Below, one piece after another: positions 23,217 through 33,824 of a DNA stretch of 64,000 bases. The DNA is from Puccinia triticina (lineage: Eukaryota; Basidiomycota; Pucciniomycetes; Pucciniales; Pucciniaceae). Each line of letters starts with the position of its first letter. Within the stretch, counting starts at the first letter, position 1. The stretch covers positions 5,881,501-5,945,500 of the forward strand of contig NC_070560.1 of assembly GCF_026914185.1 (NCBI RefSeq). Reading direction: 5' to 3'. The notes beneath the pieces were generated by a model, which made no database searches, was not told the DNA's origin, and saw only the letters and a list, made by a program, of their open reading frames with translations. The translations under genes were made by a program, and so were the position numbers.

Positions 23217-25612
23217 CATGCCTGATGTGTTGATTTTGACCACTGAGGATTACAACATTTCAACAGAGTGCCTTCGCATAAGTCTCCCATCCTGAATGAA
23301 ATAATTTGCTGATTTTCGTTTGAGTTTCTGAAACTGGTCCACATCCATAGCGTGGGGTTTGCGTAATGTCCTTAAATATTCCTTAAGATCTGTCCAAAAT
23401 CCAGGCGCTTCCCATTCCAAGAGCTCGGTGGATGCAGCCGAAAAGAATTGGAGCTGAGCGCAAGCTTTAATTACTGGTTCGTCTTCGTCAAAATCCTCTG
23501 CGTCATTATAGAACTCGTCTTCCTCATTGCTTATTGGTCTCCTTGAGAGCGCGTCCGGCATTGTGAATGTTTTCCCAGGTTTATGGACCATGTCGAAGGA
23601 GAAGAGATGGATGAATGATACCCATCTGGTCATAGGGGCATTTGGAAGCAAGGGGGCGTTAATCATTTGGATCAAAGATTGAGCGTCAACTTGCAGTTCA
23701 AAGTGCTGTCCCCAGAGAAGTGTTTGTAGTTTCTTGAGGATTCTTGCCACGCCACAGAGTTCAAGTTTTGGCTGAGAATATCTTGATTCCACTGGTGAAA
23801 ATACCACTGATTCGTATAACACTGGTCGGTTTAACCCTGTTTCAAGCTCCTGTTGAGAGAGCACTGCTCCTGCTGCGATGAAGCTGGAGTCCACAGCCAA
23901 AATGATAAGTCCTCCGTGTTCCGAGTAGTCCAATTTCTTCAGTGTAATGTCCTCTCCAATTATTTGCTTGAGCCGCTCAAAAGCGTGGTTACAGTCATTG
24001 TCCCAGCACCACTTGGTATCCTTTCTTGTGAGCTTCCTGAGAGGCGCCGCAATCTCTGATAAGTTTTTCACAAAGATTCTAACATAAGTTACTATTCCCA
24101 TGAATCCTCGTAGTTCGGTAAGATTGTTTGGGGTGGGCCATGTTGTAATTTTGTTCTTCTTCTGAACTGAGACCCTTCTTCCTTCCTTACAGACCACGTG
24201 ACCAACAATATCCAAGGCAGGCACACAGCAGGCGAATTGTTTTCCGGAAATGGTTAGTCCAGCCTCTTCAATTCAAAACAAAACCCTTTCAAGCGTTTGC
24301 GCATATTCCCAAATGAAACGACGTATTCCTGGATTTTCCTCTAGTACTTTGTCATCGTATGTTGAACATGGTCCCTTGATGCCGCCGTCGTCAATAAATA
24401 CGCCTACGTGTTCTGGTATCTCATCCTGAAGAATCCACATCATTTGCGCTTGATACACGGCTACCGAATTAGTTGCACCTTGGGGAAGTCTTGTGAGCTG
24501 GAATCTACCCAAAGGTGTGTCAAAGGTGGTTAAAGGCCTTGATTCCGGAGCCAATTCTCTCTCATCGTAGCCTCCCATGATATCGCCTAATCCGTAGCAT
24601 GCACGTCCTGCAAATGATTCTACAAATTCTTCTGTTGCCGGTGGCAGCCCTGCGTCTTTAATTGTGACTTTGTTCATTTCTTGTAGATCATGGACTATTC
24701 TTAATTTTCCGTCGTGCTTAAGTACGCAAAAGACCGGGCTCGAGTAACTGGAGGTAGACTGTTCGTAAAGTTTTGTACGAATTCGTTCTCTGACCAATTC
24801 TACGTATTCGTCTTTTACAGCAGCCGGTATAGGAATTGGTTTCTTCTGCCAAGGCACGTGATCCACCACGGGAATAATATACGGTAACCCATAGGTATGC
24901 TTCAAGAGTCCTCGTTCTTCCGGGCTGAATGCCAAGGCTTTTTCCCAAATAAGGATTAGATTCTTGAAGAGCTTCAACTCTTCTTCCCATAGCCATCCTT
25001 CCGGTCCAAAATTAACTACCTTCAGGCGTTCTTCCGTAATCCTCGCGGTAGGCTTGAAGTCCGGAGGGTTTGGCGTAAGTGGTGTGTTGTAAGGATCCCG
25101 TGAAAGTGGTGGTCGTTGAAGCGGAGGATTTAATGCTTGAGGAATTGGTTGATTGATTGGTCTGATCTTCTTTGCTACAGGTTTATACTTAGTCATACAC
25201 CATAGCTGTCCCTCCCTCCAGCTCTGACATAACTGATCCTGAAACGTTATGCCTAGCCCTTTTGTGAGTAGTGCCTCCGTTTCTTTGTATGTGGGACTGG
25301 GTTTAGAAACTGTTGACGATATGGTGGTGGTTTTGACAAGAACCATTGTGTGGTGATTTAGTTTTTCTGATGCAGGCTTATTTGCCCGAGTTTCCCGTAG
25401 TTTTGTCTTGAACATTTTGAGTAATGTGAGAAAGCTGTTCAGAATATTCTTGTTTGTTAGCATCAATTTAAAGAAATATTTTTTTGTTTTACTTGATAGA
25501 GTTTTGATTGATTTGAGGATTATTTTTTTAAGCCAGTCAAAGAAACCCGGCGCTCGAGATATAACCCGCTTGACTAGCTGGAGTGAGTTTTTCCCTAGAT
25601 GAACGCCGGTAT

Positions 25613-28126
25613 TTATAAAAAATGATCATTTGTCTTCTTTTTGAACATTCGCTCCTCATTGTTGATAGTAGAAGTGGGGTTCTGGCCCATGTCTGGCTTC
25701 ACGACGTTGGTACTGAGATCCTTTCGATTATCCCAACCTCGCCCTTGACCAATACGTGCTAGAGGTACTGACACCCGCCTTCCTTTGGTTCCTTGGAAAG
25801 AGAGTGTCTCCCCGGTATCATGGTACTCCAATGTGCAGCCGTAGTCAAAAAGAAAGGGACATCCCAGGATGCAGTCTTGCGCTTTTGGTGATATGAAGAG
25901 ATGAGCAGGTCCAGCAAATCGACCAATTCTTACTGGGCAGTTTTCTGCTACTCCCGTGATGTCGCACCTGGCTCCACCAACTCCTTTCATGGGTATGTCG
26001 ACTTGTATCCTCTCTAGATCCAGATTGTCTGCTACTGATTGGGGCATGACATTTACCATAGACCCAGAATCAACCATAAAATCGACTTTAGCTCCCCCAA
26101 CTTCGGCTGTTACATATCCCAAGGCGCAACTGTAGTAGCATGGATCTGATTGATCTTCTACTGGTGGAGTGGCCATTGCTGCTGCTACCTTTGTGGCTTT
26201 TGTTGCCATGTAAGTGGTGGTATTCTTCCCTGGCAGTCGTCCTTGTAGCTTTGCAATGACTCGCTCCGTATATGAAGGTGAGATTGCTGTGAGCTGCGCA
26301 AAAGTCGTTGGAATTTTGACGTGATCCAAGTCCTGTAGAAGGGTATCTTCCGGTGAATCTTTTTTCAGGATAGTTGGTACTTGTTCTCGACTCCAAACTT
26401 TCCCAGGTGCTTTCCTTGGCGTTTCTTTTGGCAAGTTATCGTCTTCCTCTTCTTCATCAATATCCATGGTGTCTCTTTCCGGTTCTTGGATCCTAACTCC
26501 GCGTCGTCCTTTCTGAGCTTCTGCTCTAGTGACTGCGTGAGTTTTCATAAAATTTTCCAATCCTAAGGACGGGGGATTCCAATCCACGGTTTGTACTGAA
26601 GCCTTCATTACTGGAGTGTTACCGTTTCCAGTTTGGCGGGATTTCGCCAGATTCCTGATTGATTCTTGCATCTCTGGTCTTGCAGATTCTGTGGCTACCA
26701 CTGTTTGTATTGGTCTAGAAGGCACCCAGGGTATGTGCTGCCCATTTGGTAGGAACCAGTCCTTTCCTGCTCGTCTAACCAGCCCTTGCTCTTCATCTTT
26801 CAAGTATTCCGGACATTTTGATGTGGAGTGGCCTTCCCGCTTGCAATAGTAGCAAACCATCGTCTCGTACAGTGGAGTGGAGGGTCGGGAGTTTCCTCTG
26901 GCAAATTCCTGTTTGTCAGACTGGCCTTGTCTATTATAACTTGATGGTGGGTCACTCTTCATCTGTTGCTTGAGAGCTGCCAATTCTTGATGCAAATCGT
27001 TAAGTTTTTGTTCCACAGCTTTGTCGTTTGGGGTTTCTTTCAGCATTTGTTCTCGTCGTCTTCCGTCGCCTTTCTTGGTATCCAGATCTTTCTGCATTAG
27101 TCGGTTTGATTTGGAGAAATGCGAGAAACTATTATAGCCTTCATCTACCCTAACTTCGGTTTCTGCAGCCTTAGTTAAGTCTTCCCATTTTGGTGCCTTG
27201 TTACTTCCGTCCTTGGCTCTTGGGAGTTGATTCTTGTTAACTAGGGTGCGCTTGATACTTCGTTGACTTTCCGCTGAGAATGCACTTAAAAATAGGATTC
27301 CGGCATCGCTTTCTTTACTGATGTGTTCATTTTTTACTAGATATTTGAGGATTGGGGTAAACTTTGCCAGGTACGCTTTGTATTCCCGGTGACTTGAAAT
27401 TCCTTCTTTTGCTTGAATTTTTGCCACCTTGATTAGATCATCCACAGTATACATGACGGTGTTATCCAAATCTCCCCAAGCTGTGACCATTTCTGCTCGA
27501 AGTTTTGCCCAGTCGTAATCATCGTATCCGTCCATTTCTTTGAGTTGGCATTTTAATTCCTCCGTCCGTATGAATCGTAAGATCTGGACTACTTTGTCAT
27601 GATCTGAAGCTCCGTGTGCGTATGCTGTTCTTTTGAACCGGGTCAGGAATTTCATAAACTGGCTTCCTTCGTAATAGAGCCCTGGATCTTTTATGATGAT
27701 TGGTTTGGAGGGGTGCGCCGGCTGAAATGGTGGAGTCGGGACCCGTGGTTGTGGCCTCATAGGCTCTTGTCGAGATTGAGACTGATGTTGTTTTTGTTGA
27801 AATTGAGGCTGATACATTGGTTCTCTGACATTTTCAGTGTTATGAATTCCATACCCTGACGGCTGTTGTCGTGGTGTTGTTTGTCTGGGAGGGATATTCT
27901 GGTGTTGTGGAGTTTCATCGGAGTCGGACAGCCCTTCTTCAGCTTGATCTCTGAATTTATTTTCTGGTTCTTTCCCTTTTTCTTTTCGTGGAGGCAGCGG
28001 AGGGTTCTGGGATTCCAAAGTCCAAAACGATCCTGAGGGTCCTGCCAATGGTCTGTTCCTAAACGGGGTAGAGGGAGCGAATCCATCTTCCACATCCGGT
28101 GTGCTGAATGGTAAATTCATGTTCAT
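25613..28126 (-). CDS. gypsy Gag-protease polyprotein, 837 aa, intact frame
   Basis: A capsid-like gag domain fills roughly residues 150-330 (FLTRFKRTAYAHGASDHDKV...). A CCHC zinc knuckle CYYCKREGHSTSKC lies near residue 420. A retropepsin-type aspartic protease with VDSGSMVNVMP lies near residue 685, followed by the ILGCPFLFDYG region. The N-terminus is Pro/Gln-rich. The frame is uninterrupted, unlike the downstream pol. The start at 28,126 is the first ATG after the 5' LTR leader. Protein architecture matches the gag-only element at 31,364-33,490. Confidence 0.9.
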   Translation of the reverse strand: MNMNLPFSTPDVEDGFAPSTPFRNRPLAGPSGSFWTLESQNPPLPPRKEKGKEPENKFRDQAEEGLSDSDETPQHQNIPPRQTTPRQQPSGYGIHNTENVREPMYQPQFQQKQHQSQSRQEPMRPQPRVPTPPFQPAHPSKPIIIKDPGLYYEGSQFMKFLTRFKRTAYAHGASDHDKVVQILRFIRTEELKCQLKEMDGYDDYDWAKLRAEMVTAWGDLDNTVMYTVDDLIKVAKIQAKEGISSHREYKAYLAKFTPILKYLVKNEHISKESDAGILFLSAFSAESQRSIKRTLVNKNQLPRAKDGSNKAPKWEDLTKAAETEVRVDEGYNSFSHFSKSNRLMQKDLDTKKGDGRRREQMLKETPNDKAVEQKLNDLHQELAALKQQMKSDPPSSYNRQGQSDKQEFARGNSRPSTPLYETMVCYYCKREGHSTSKCPEYLKDEEQGLVRRAGKDWFLPNGQHIPWVPSRPIQTVVATESARPEMQESIRNLAKSRQTGNGNTPVMKASVQTVDWNPPSLGLENFMKTHAVTRAEAQKGRRGVRIQEPERDTMDIDEEEEDDNLPKETPRKAPGKVWSREQVPTILKKDSPEDTLLQDLDHVKIPTTFAQLTAISPSYTERVIAKLQGRLPGKNTTTYMATKATKVAAAMATPPVEDQSDPCYYSCALGYVTAEVGGAKVDFMVDSGSMVNVMPQSVADNLDLERIQVDIPMKGVGGARCDITGVAENCPVRIGRFAGPAHLFISPKAQDCILGCPFLFDYGCTLEYHDTGETLSFQGTKGRRVSVPLARIGQGRGWDNRKDLSTNVVKPDMGQNPTSTINNEERMFKKKTNDHFL

Positions 28127-28716
28127 CTTGTTGATTCTTAGTTTTCTATTATGTTGATCCTTGGCTTCCTGTTACTGTGCTTCTGAAAAAGAAACAATAT
28201 TATCTGGTCTCTGGTCTCTTTACCAGGGCAAATTGGGGGTATTCTTTCACTATTTGATATAAATAACTTCACCGTGCTGGGAGTGTTCTTCAAACAGTAT
28301 CCAATTATCCGAATCCTTAGGTACTACACACCGTCGTTCAGTATATAATTGGCTGCTTCCTTCGAGTGGGCTCCAGAGTTTTCTTCTAACAGTATCTAAT
28401 TATCCGGATCCTTAGGTACGACAAACCGTCTTCCAGTATATAATAAGCTGCTTCCTTCGAAAGACTCCTTTCAGGTCTGGTGGTTATACGTTCTCTTCAG
28501 AGGTTTGTAATTGGTTCCTTAGATGGTTCCTAATAGTTGACTAGTTGTTCAACAGAATAACTGAATATGCCATTGAGTTTGATAGATTTGGTGATGAATT
28601 TGATTCCTTTAACCGCACAAAGTCGAGATCCGCAGACAAGGTTTCGGTATTTTTGATTGAAATCGGTTATACGTTGTCGATCGAACAAGATTATCCTATC
28701 ACGTTGGGGACTCCCT

Positions 28717-29604
28717 TGTAAGACTCAAAAGTGATTGTGAAACCCTTTTGCTGAATGGAGAAGGGGATGATGGAGGTGCAAACTCTGCCCTTCTATGCTG
28801 TCAGTCAACAAGACCCACCAAGCTATGCTTGGCAAGTTTTATTCAAGTGATAGGGTAGGTTGGCTCAAGATGAGTTGTTTGATTGACAAGGTATAGAGCT
28901 GATGATTTATATAAGGGTTGGTTATAATTGGTAAGGGTGAATATTGGGGGTGACTGTGATTGGTGAGTGATGAACTCCCCCGCTGACAACTGGGGAGGAG
29001 AGAGCTCCTTATATAGACAGAAGTGGAGCCCCACAGGGCTTGTGGGTTAGGGTTTCAGCTGATCTGGACAACAGTGTGAGGGATTTTAGCTGGTGGGAGT
29101 AGATACAAATGATGTCATAATGTGTCAGGGGTACATAAATGATGTCATAAGCATGCATTAGGGCTGCATGAAGGCTGCGTAAAGTGACAGTTGGCTGCAT
29201 TAGTTGACAGGTGGATGCAGGGGGTGCATAAATGACGCCTGAACTGCAGGATCAGTGCGGGATGACATCATAATATGGAAATAGAAGAGTACTTGATACT
29301 ATGTGATGACTATAGTCTGATGAGGAGATGTATGCTTGTATCCTGTGATGTGTATAAGCATAATACTGTGATCCTTGACTTGAGACTTGCGACAGGCTGG
29401 TGACTGGGTATGCTGAACGTGTGATGGGTGTCCATTGTCCAAGGGCGTGTAGGTTCCATTCCAGAGGGGCTCCAGTGACGCTTCCAGTGGTGTCTAGGGG
29501 TAAAATTGGCCGTAGAATCCATTTGATGGTATCTTGAGGCCTAGTATGAGTAATTATGTGGCATAGAGAAAACTTTCTATTTTTCCACTTTTCCGTCTAC
29601 CACA
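28717..29604 (-). repeat. 5' LTR of the gypsy element
   Basis: Nearly identical to 16,964-17,864. It ends at the CCGC target duplication on the right. Confidence 0.93.
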
Positions 29605-30044
29605 CCGCACTAGTCCGCCTGCTCCGCCCGCTATCCCGCTCGTCAGTTTCCCAGACTCCGCTCCTCTCCGACACTTGCCCTCCCACCGTCCTCTGTCTAG
29701 CCCCCGTCAGTCGTTCTCTCGCCACCGCCTTCACCCCGATTCCACCCGCTCTGGCTGTCATGGCTCACCCGCTGACGCGCCGCTGCTACCAGTCCACGTG
29801 TGTAGTCCCGCCGTAGTCCAGCCCTGTCTTTTCCGCTCCAATCCGAACTCCGCGATCCGCAATCCGTGCATTCCAGTCCGCGCGTGACTTTCCGTAAGCT
29901 TTCTTAGCGTGCTTTCCTGACCTCATCCTCAGTGCTTATGTCACCAGAATGCACTCTAACTGAGCGGCTTTGTGCATTCCCCCCGTGGACATTCTACCGC
30001 GCTCGCCTATATAAATCACCACACCGAACTGCCTGCCACCGCAT
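29605..30044. other. Unassigned insertion, right part
   Basis: 440 bp of pyrimidine-rich sequence between the gypsy 5' LTR and resumed copia gag, with a TATA-like CCTATATAAATCACC at ~30,008. It pairs with 16,578-16,963 as flanks of the gypsy target site. No coding potential recognised; possibly part of an LTR. Confidence 0.35.
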
Positions 30045-30353
30045 CCACCGCAAAGGCTAAAGGAAAAGGCCCTATTCCCCAACGTTTGGGCAATAGTTTG
30101 TCGAGAGAGACTCGCCCCTGCTACTTCTGCAAAGTTGACGGTCATGACCTCAACAACTGCAAGAATACTCAACGAGTTCTCTCAGAAGTCAAGGAGAACC
30201 AAAAATCGCGCTTGGAAAAGAAGCAACAGGGTCAGCAACCCAAAACTCATGCCAAAGCCGGAAGGACTTCGGCTGCAACGCTTGGTCAATCATCACACAA
30301 ATATGATGAGGACAAAGAATCACACTACTCGGGATCCGAAGTCAAGGTGACGG
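30045..30353 (+). pseudogene. copia gag, C-terminal part with zinc knuckle
   Basis: This resumes the copia gag frame with a basic stretch and a CCHC knuckle (CYFCKVDGHDLNNC) around 30,120-30,165. It is cut after SEVKVT by the gag-only LTR element at 30,354. The copia polyprotein resumes at 34,658. Confidence 0.85.
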
Positions 30354-31186
30354 TGTGGAACTCCGACCGGTGCTGGGCCGTTGGCAGTTACTGGAAGGGA
30401 AATTGCGCCTTGAGCGCTGCCTTCGCGGTGGTCCGGGTAGATTGAGGATTCTGGGATTTGAGGTGATAGCGTTTTTGAGATGGGGATTTTATGAGAGACA
30501 ACGGAAAGTTGATTTCCGTCGGCGGTGGTTGGTGTTTGAGAATCTGGAGACAAGGAAGCCGGCGAACTCAGCCGGTGGAAGTGATCTAAGAAAGGGATTC
30601 GAGAGGATCGGGGCGGGGCTGAGAGGGTGAACTCAGAAGCTCCGCGAGTATATTGGCAAACAAAGATCAATAAAATTAAGATTTGGGACTCTTCAGTTTT
30701 GACGGATGATCTGAGACAAAAAATTATGGTTCAGACAAAGTCCATGCCACTCCAAAGCCTGAGTTCCGAACTGAACTCAAACCTTGGAGTTGGTGACATG
30801 CTACGGACAGGTCATCATACACCGCGCGCACACGCGCGCAACAAAAACAAGAGGAGAAAGGAAAAGAAGGAAACAAAACCAACAAAAACAAAACAAACTA
30901 AGACAAACAGGAACACAACCAACCCTCCACATAACCAATCCTCTCCAACGCGCGCATATAGAAACAAAGAAAAGAATCAGAAGAAAAATAGGAAAAGAAA
31001 ACAAGGAAAAGACAAGGACACAACAGCCAAAACAAACCAGCAGAAAAACATGTGGGGTTCTTGATCCTGACACGCCTTGAGGACTACTTGATCTTGACGC
31101 TGAGCGTGAGGTCTTGAAGTCTTGCTGAGCTTGAAGTCCCGCCGGATATCCTGCGCGCCGGCAGCACCGCGAGTATGGTCACCACA
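30354..31186 (-). repeat. 3' LTR of the gag-only element
   Basis: 833 bp, near-identical to 33,825-34,657. An A-rich, purine-dominated middle is flanked by GCGCGC motifs. Confidence 0.93.
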
Positions 31187-31363
31187 TCACACCACCACTT
31201 GGAGTCTGTCCCTAGACTCCTTGGGAAGCTTCCGTGTAGTCGTGGGAAAGTCTAAGACACAGAGGGGAAGAAAAGCGCCTTTGAGACTCTGAATTAGAAG
31301 TTGACCCCGCGGCAGGACTGCGAGACTCTAGATTAAGTCCGCCGCTCCTCGAGTCAACTTGTT

Positions 31364-33490
31364 CTACAAAAAATGGCGACCCTCGACCGGATCGTCGCGA
31401 GCTTTCCCTGCACGGGTCAACACCGCTTTCCTTCCTCCACCGGGAAAATCGCGCTCCCATTGGCCGGTGTCGATATTGCAGAGAGAAACTTCAATCCGCC
31501 TCCCATTAGAATCCGGAAGCAGGATCCTCTCACCAGACTGGCCTGAGAAAGTTAAGGTTGCGTCGAAATCCATCAGGAAGGGTCTACCCAAGATGATAGG
31601 CCCTTGGTCCATCCGAGTAATCCAGAAGTGGCACGATCCCACTATGGTTTTGCCGACTCTAACGGGGACATCCTCTGCGACACCAACGAGCTCGCATGCT
31701 TGATTACCGATCCCGTAGACAGCAGAACTGAAATTTACCCGTGGGCTGAGATTCATCTTCGTTGCTTTGGCATCTGAGATTAGATTGAGCTGCGATCCAG
31801 AATCCACAAGAGGAGCTGCGTTGCCTTCCTCCTCGCCGATCAGACAGGGTAGATACCCCAGCGGGCAGGAGTAGAGGCGATTGTCGTCCGCCTGTTCAGA
31901 TGATTCCTCCACAAGAGTACCCGAGGAGACTCGAACCTCCTCCTCGTTGACTTCCACGCGCCGCTTTGACACCCATCTCTTCATTCCGTCCGCAATGGCG
32001 GGAGCGACAGCGCAAAGCTCCGTGACAGTGACACCGGGTACTGGCAGGTCAGAAATCCTCTGGAGCAGCCCGTCCACGGCCTTCGGGTGGTCTTTAGCGA
32101 TTCCTCGTTCGAAACGGACCCTAGGCTGTGGCGGACCCACTTTACTAGCCGGCGTCGATGGAACTGACTCTGAAGGGGTAGGGCCAGCCGCAGGGGCTGC
32201 AGGGGATCTCTCAAACAACTCCGCCTCGGCGTCCATATCCTCCGCCTCAGATCCAGAGCCTGGGGATGGCGCCTTCTTAACTGGACGTCTGGCTGCTGAA
32301 GCCGGAACTGCTGGCGCCTTGTATGGTTTGGGCACCTCGTGCTTCTTGCGCGCCGGGTCAGACTGATACGCTCCTGTAAATGACTGAGAAGATACCGCCG
32401 GGGGGTACCAAGGATCCAACGACCCGCAACTAGTCTTGTACTCTGCGGTCGTTGCGTTTGACTGAGGCTGGAAAGAAGCAACCACGTGCCGAATCGGTCG
32501 TGACGCATCAAAAGGAATAAGAGCGCCATTTGGGAGGAAAAAGTTGGTTCCCTTTTGCTCGACCAGCTTCTCCTCCTTATCTTTCTTGAGCTCGAAACAG
32601 CGGGCAGTACCGTGGCCCTCCCTATGACAGTAACAACACACTAAAGGTCCGCGAGGCCCGCGCGGAACGGAAGATGATTGAGAAGCCGCCAGTTCTTTCT
32701 TGATCCTTTGTTCAAACGACTGAAGCATGCGCGAGAGATCGTCCACGGTGGCTGGAGCCTTCGACGCTGAGTCCACTGGCTTGGGTTTCCTGTCCGCTTC
32801 CATCTTCTGCATGATCTCGTTCGAGTTCTTGAAGGTAGAGTCGACAACTGGAGCGGCTGATCTAGAATCTTCAAAGGTGAGGGCCGTTTGAGTCCTCATC
32901 ACCTCGTCAAGGGCGACTTTGAGAACCTCGAAAGCAGGCAGTTTAAACCGATTGTCCAAGGTGGTAATCATCTCTTTTGACCTGATGAGCTGATCTCTGA
33001 TACGCTCCTGGACACCCGCTGAGAATGACTTGTAGTACCAAGTCCGCAATTCCTCAACAGAGTCGATGTGAGCTTTGCGGAGAAGATATGACTGGATCGG
33101 GTCCCACACGCGCCGAAAAGCCTGATACTGGCCCACCGTTGCAACGCCACCTTTATCCATCCATTCTTGGACCAAAGATTCCAAATCCCGCGTCGTAAAT
33201 CTTGCGGTATCCACTTTTCCCCAATACGCAATCATAGCAGCTTTCAGGGTTGCCCAAACTGGTGGTTCAAAACTGTCCAGCGTCTCGAGAACGTCCTTGA
33301 CTGCGTCGTTGCAAACAAAGAACCGAATTTGCTGAGCCATATCGGCTTCGGATGCGCCATCCAACTTGGCAGCCAACTGATACTCCATCAAAAACCGCTC
33401 GACGTTGGTTCCGTCGAACCCCAGTGTCTTGTCCTGAGGCTTGATCTTCACCATCCGAACGCTGGATGTCGCTGCGGATGCGTCGGCCAT
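31364..33490 (-). CDS. Gag-protease protein of the gag-only element, 708 aa
   Basis: The N-terminal capsid-like domain contains LGFDGTNVERFLMEYQLAAK and WATLKAAMIAYWG. A CCHC knuckle CCYCHREGHGTARC lies near residue 285. A retropepsin-like protease with PLVDSGSQLNLIS lies near residue 560, followed by ILGRPFLMDFDATL. The ORF is intact. The layout matches the gypsy Gag-protease (25,613-28,126), so the two families are relatives. The start is the first ATG downstream of the primer-binding region. Related gag text decays at 51,505-52,011. Confidence 0.9.
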   Translation of the reverse strand: MADASAATSSVRMVKIKPQDKTLGFDGTNVERFLMEYQLAAKLDGASEADMAQQIRFFVCNDAVKDVLETLDSFEPPVWATLKAAMIAYWGKVDTARFTTRDLESLVQEWMDKGGVATVGQYQAFRRVWDPIQSYLLRKAHIDSVEELRTWYYKSFSAGVQERIRDQLIRSKEMITTLDNRFKLPAFEVLKVALDEVMRTQTALTFEDSRSAAPVVDSTFKNSNEIMQKMEADRKPKPVDSASKAPATVDDLSRMLQSFEQRIKKELAASQSSSVPRGPRGPLVCCYCHREGHGTARCFELKKDKEEKLVEQKGTNFFLPNGALIPFDASRPIRHVVASFQPQSNATTAEYKTSCGSLDPWYPPAVSSQSFTGAYQSDPARKKHEVPKPYKAPAVPASAARRPVKKAPSPGSGSEAEDMDAEAELFERSPAAPAAGPTPSESVPSTPASKVGPPQPRVRFERGIAKDHPKAVDGLLQRISDLPVPGVTVTELCAVAPAIADGMKRWVSKRRVEVNEEEVRVSSGTLVEESSEQADDNRLYSCPLGYLPCLIGEEEGNAAPLVDSGSQLNLISDAKATKMNLSPRVNFSSAVYGIGNQACELVGVAEDVPVRVGKTIVGSCHFWITRMDQGPIILGRPFLMDFDATLTFSGQSGERILLPDSNGRRIEVSLCNIDTGQWERDFPGGGRKAVLTRAGKARDDPVEGRHFL

Positions 33491-33772
33491 TGCGCGAGAG
33501 GGAGGAGTCCAAAATGCTGAAGAAGGAAAGGGGAGATCCGGTACGGCTCACTTGCGTGGCGATGTAATGCTTTTGAAACGTGTAGCAAAAACCCTCGGAG
33601 GTGCACTAATGGAGAGAACTTACTTCTATCTCTCCTGGCCTCCGCGAAACAAAGACGCCAAACGCCGTCCACAAAGAAAAGAAAGAAAGATCCGGGAAAA
33701 CAGGGAACAATTGAAAATATTCGAAAAAGAGAGGGCGCCTCAAAACCGCCGACCGTCTCGAAATCTGTATGG

Positions 33773-33822
33773 CAAGACTGTAAATCTTGAGGTCGCTGGT
33801 TCGATCCCGGCTCGGGGGACCA
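33773..33822 (+). promoter_or_regulatory. Extended primer-binding site: copy of the 3' half of tRNA-Tyr(GTA) with CCA
   Basis: Two bases from the 5' LTR, the + strand shows a tRNA 3' part. It contains anticodon stem CAAGA/TCTTG with loop CTGTAAA (anticodon GTA), variable AGGTC, T arm GCTGG-TTCGATC-CCGGC, acceptor strand TCGGGGG, A and CCA. On the element's own (minus) strand this is the primer-binding site. The match runs ~50 nt instead of the usual ~18 and lacks the intron typical of tRNA-Tyr genes, pointing to reverse transcription of a mature tRNA. Confidence 0.75.
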
Positions 33823-33824
33823 AA

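Larger units (their letters stand above)
22632..23265 (-). mobile_element. 634-bp TRIM-like element with tRNA-like terminal repeats
   Basis: Two direct terminal repeats of 185 bp (22,632-22,816; 23,081-23,265) start TGTTAAAACTAAC and end ATTTCAACA. They are flanked by a perfect GAGTG target duplication (22,627-22,631; 23,266-23,270). The 264-bp interior has no ORF and holds a ~56-bp tandem duplication (TGCATATT..TATACCCCAAAGC). Size and structure fit terminal-repeat retrotransposons in miniature. Each repeat contains a complete tRNA-like unit on the minus strand. The insertion splits gypsy pol. Confidence 0.85.
21407..25466 (-). pseudogene. gypsy pol (RT, RNase H, integrase), disrupted
   Basis: On the minus strand, 25,466-24,273 encodes RT with the catalytic VFIDD motif. 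One in-frame TGA (24,273-24,275) follows LERVLF, then the same frame continues as IEEAGLTISGKQF. RT thumb and RNase H follow (LAVDSSFIAAGAVLSQ; KPGKTFTMPDALSR). A TRIM-like element (22,632-23,265) interrupts the end of RNase H. Integrase resumes at 22,576-21,407 with a zinc-binding HHCC (HEDLGHRGL ... CAPCQKRD) and DDE residues (ALDVCH, SADNGPEF, ANGMIERGH). Joining across the insertion also needs a frame change. The pol start lies in a different frame from gag. Not expected to give a functional polyprotein. Confidence 0.88.
16964..29604 (-). mobile_element. Ty3/gypsy LTR retrotransposon, minus orientation
   Basis: LTRs of about 0.9 kb at 28,717-29,604 (5') and 16,964-17,864 (3') begin TGTGGTAGACGG and end GTCTTACA on the minus strand. 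A 4-bp target repeat CCGC flanks them (16,960-16,963, 29,605-29,608). Order on the minus strand: gag-protease, RT-RNase H, integrase (gypsy order), then 3.5 kb with an antisense gene, then a polypurine tract GTTGGGGGAGGA abutting the 3' LTR. By eye the LTRs differ by one substitution and a 13-bp indel, so insertion is recent. No convincing primer-binding site was recognised after the 5' LTR. Confidence 0.92.

Noticed and set aside
30627..31080. Lys/Asn-rich ORFs duplicated at 34,098-34,551
   Set aside because: They are translations of the A-rich middle of the 833-bp LTR; duplication follows from the LTR pair.
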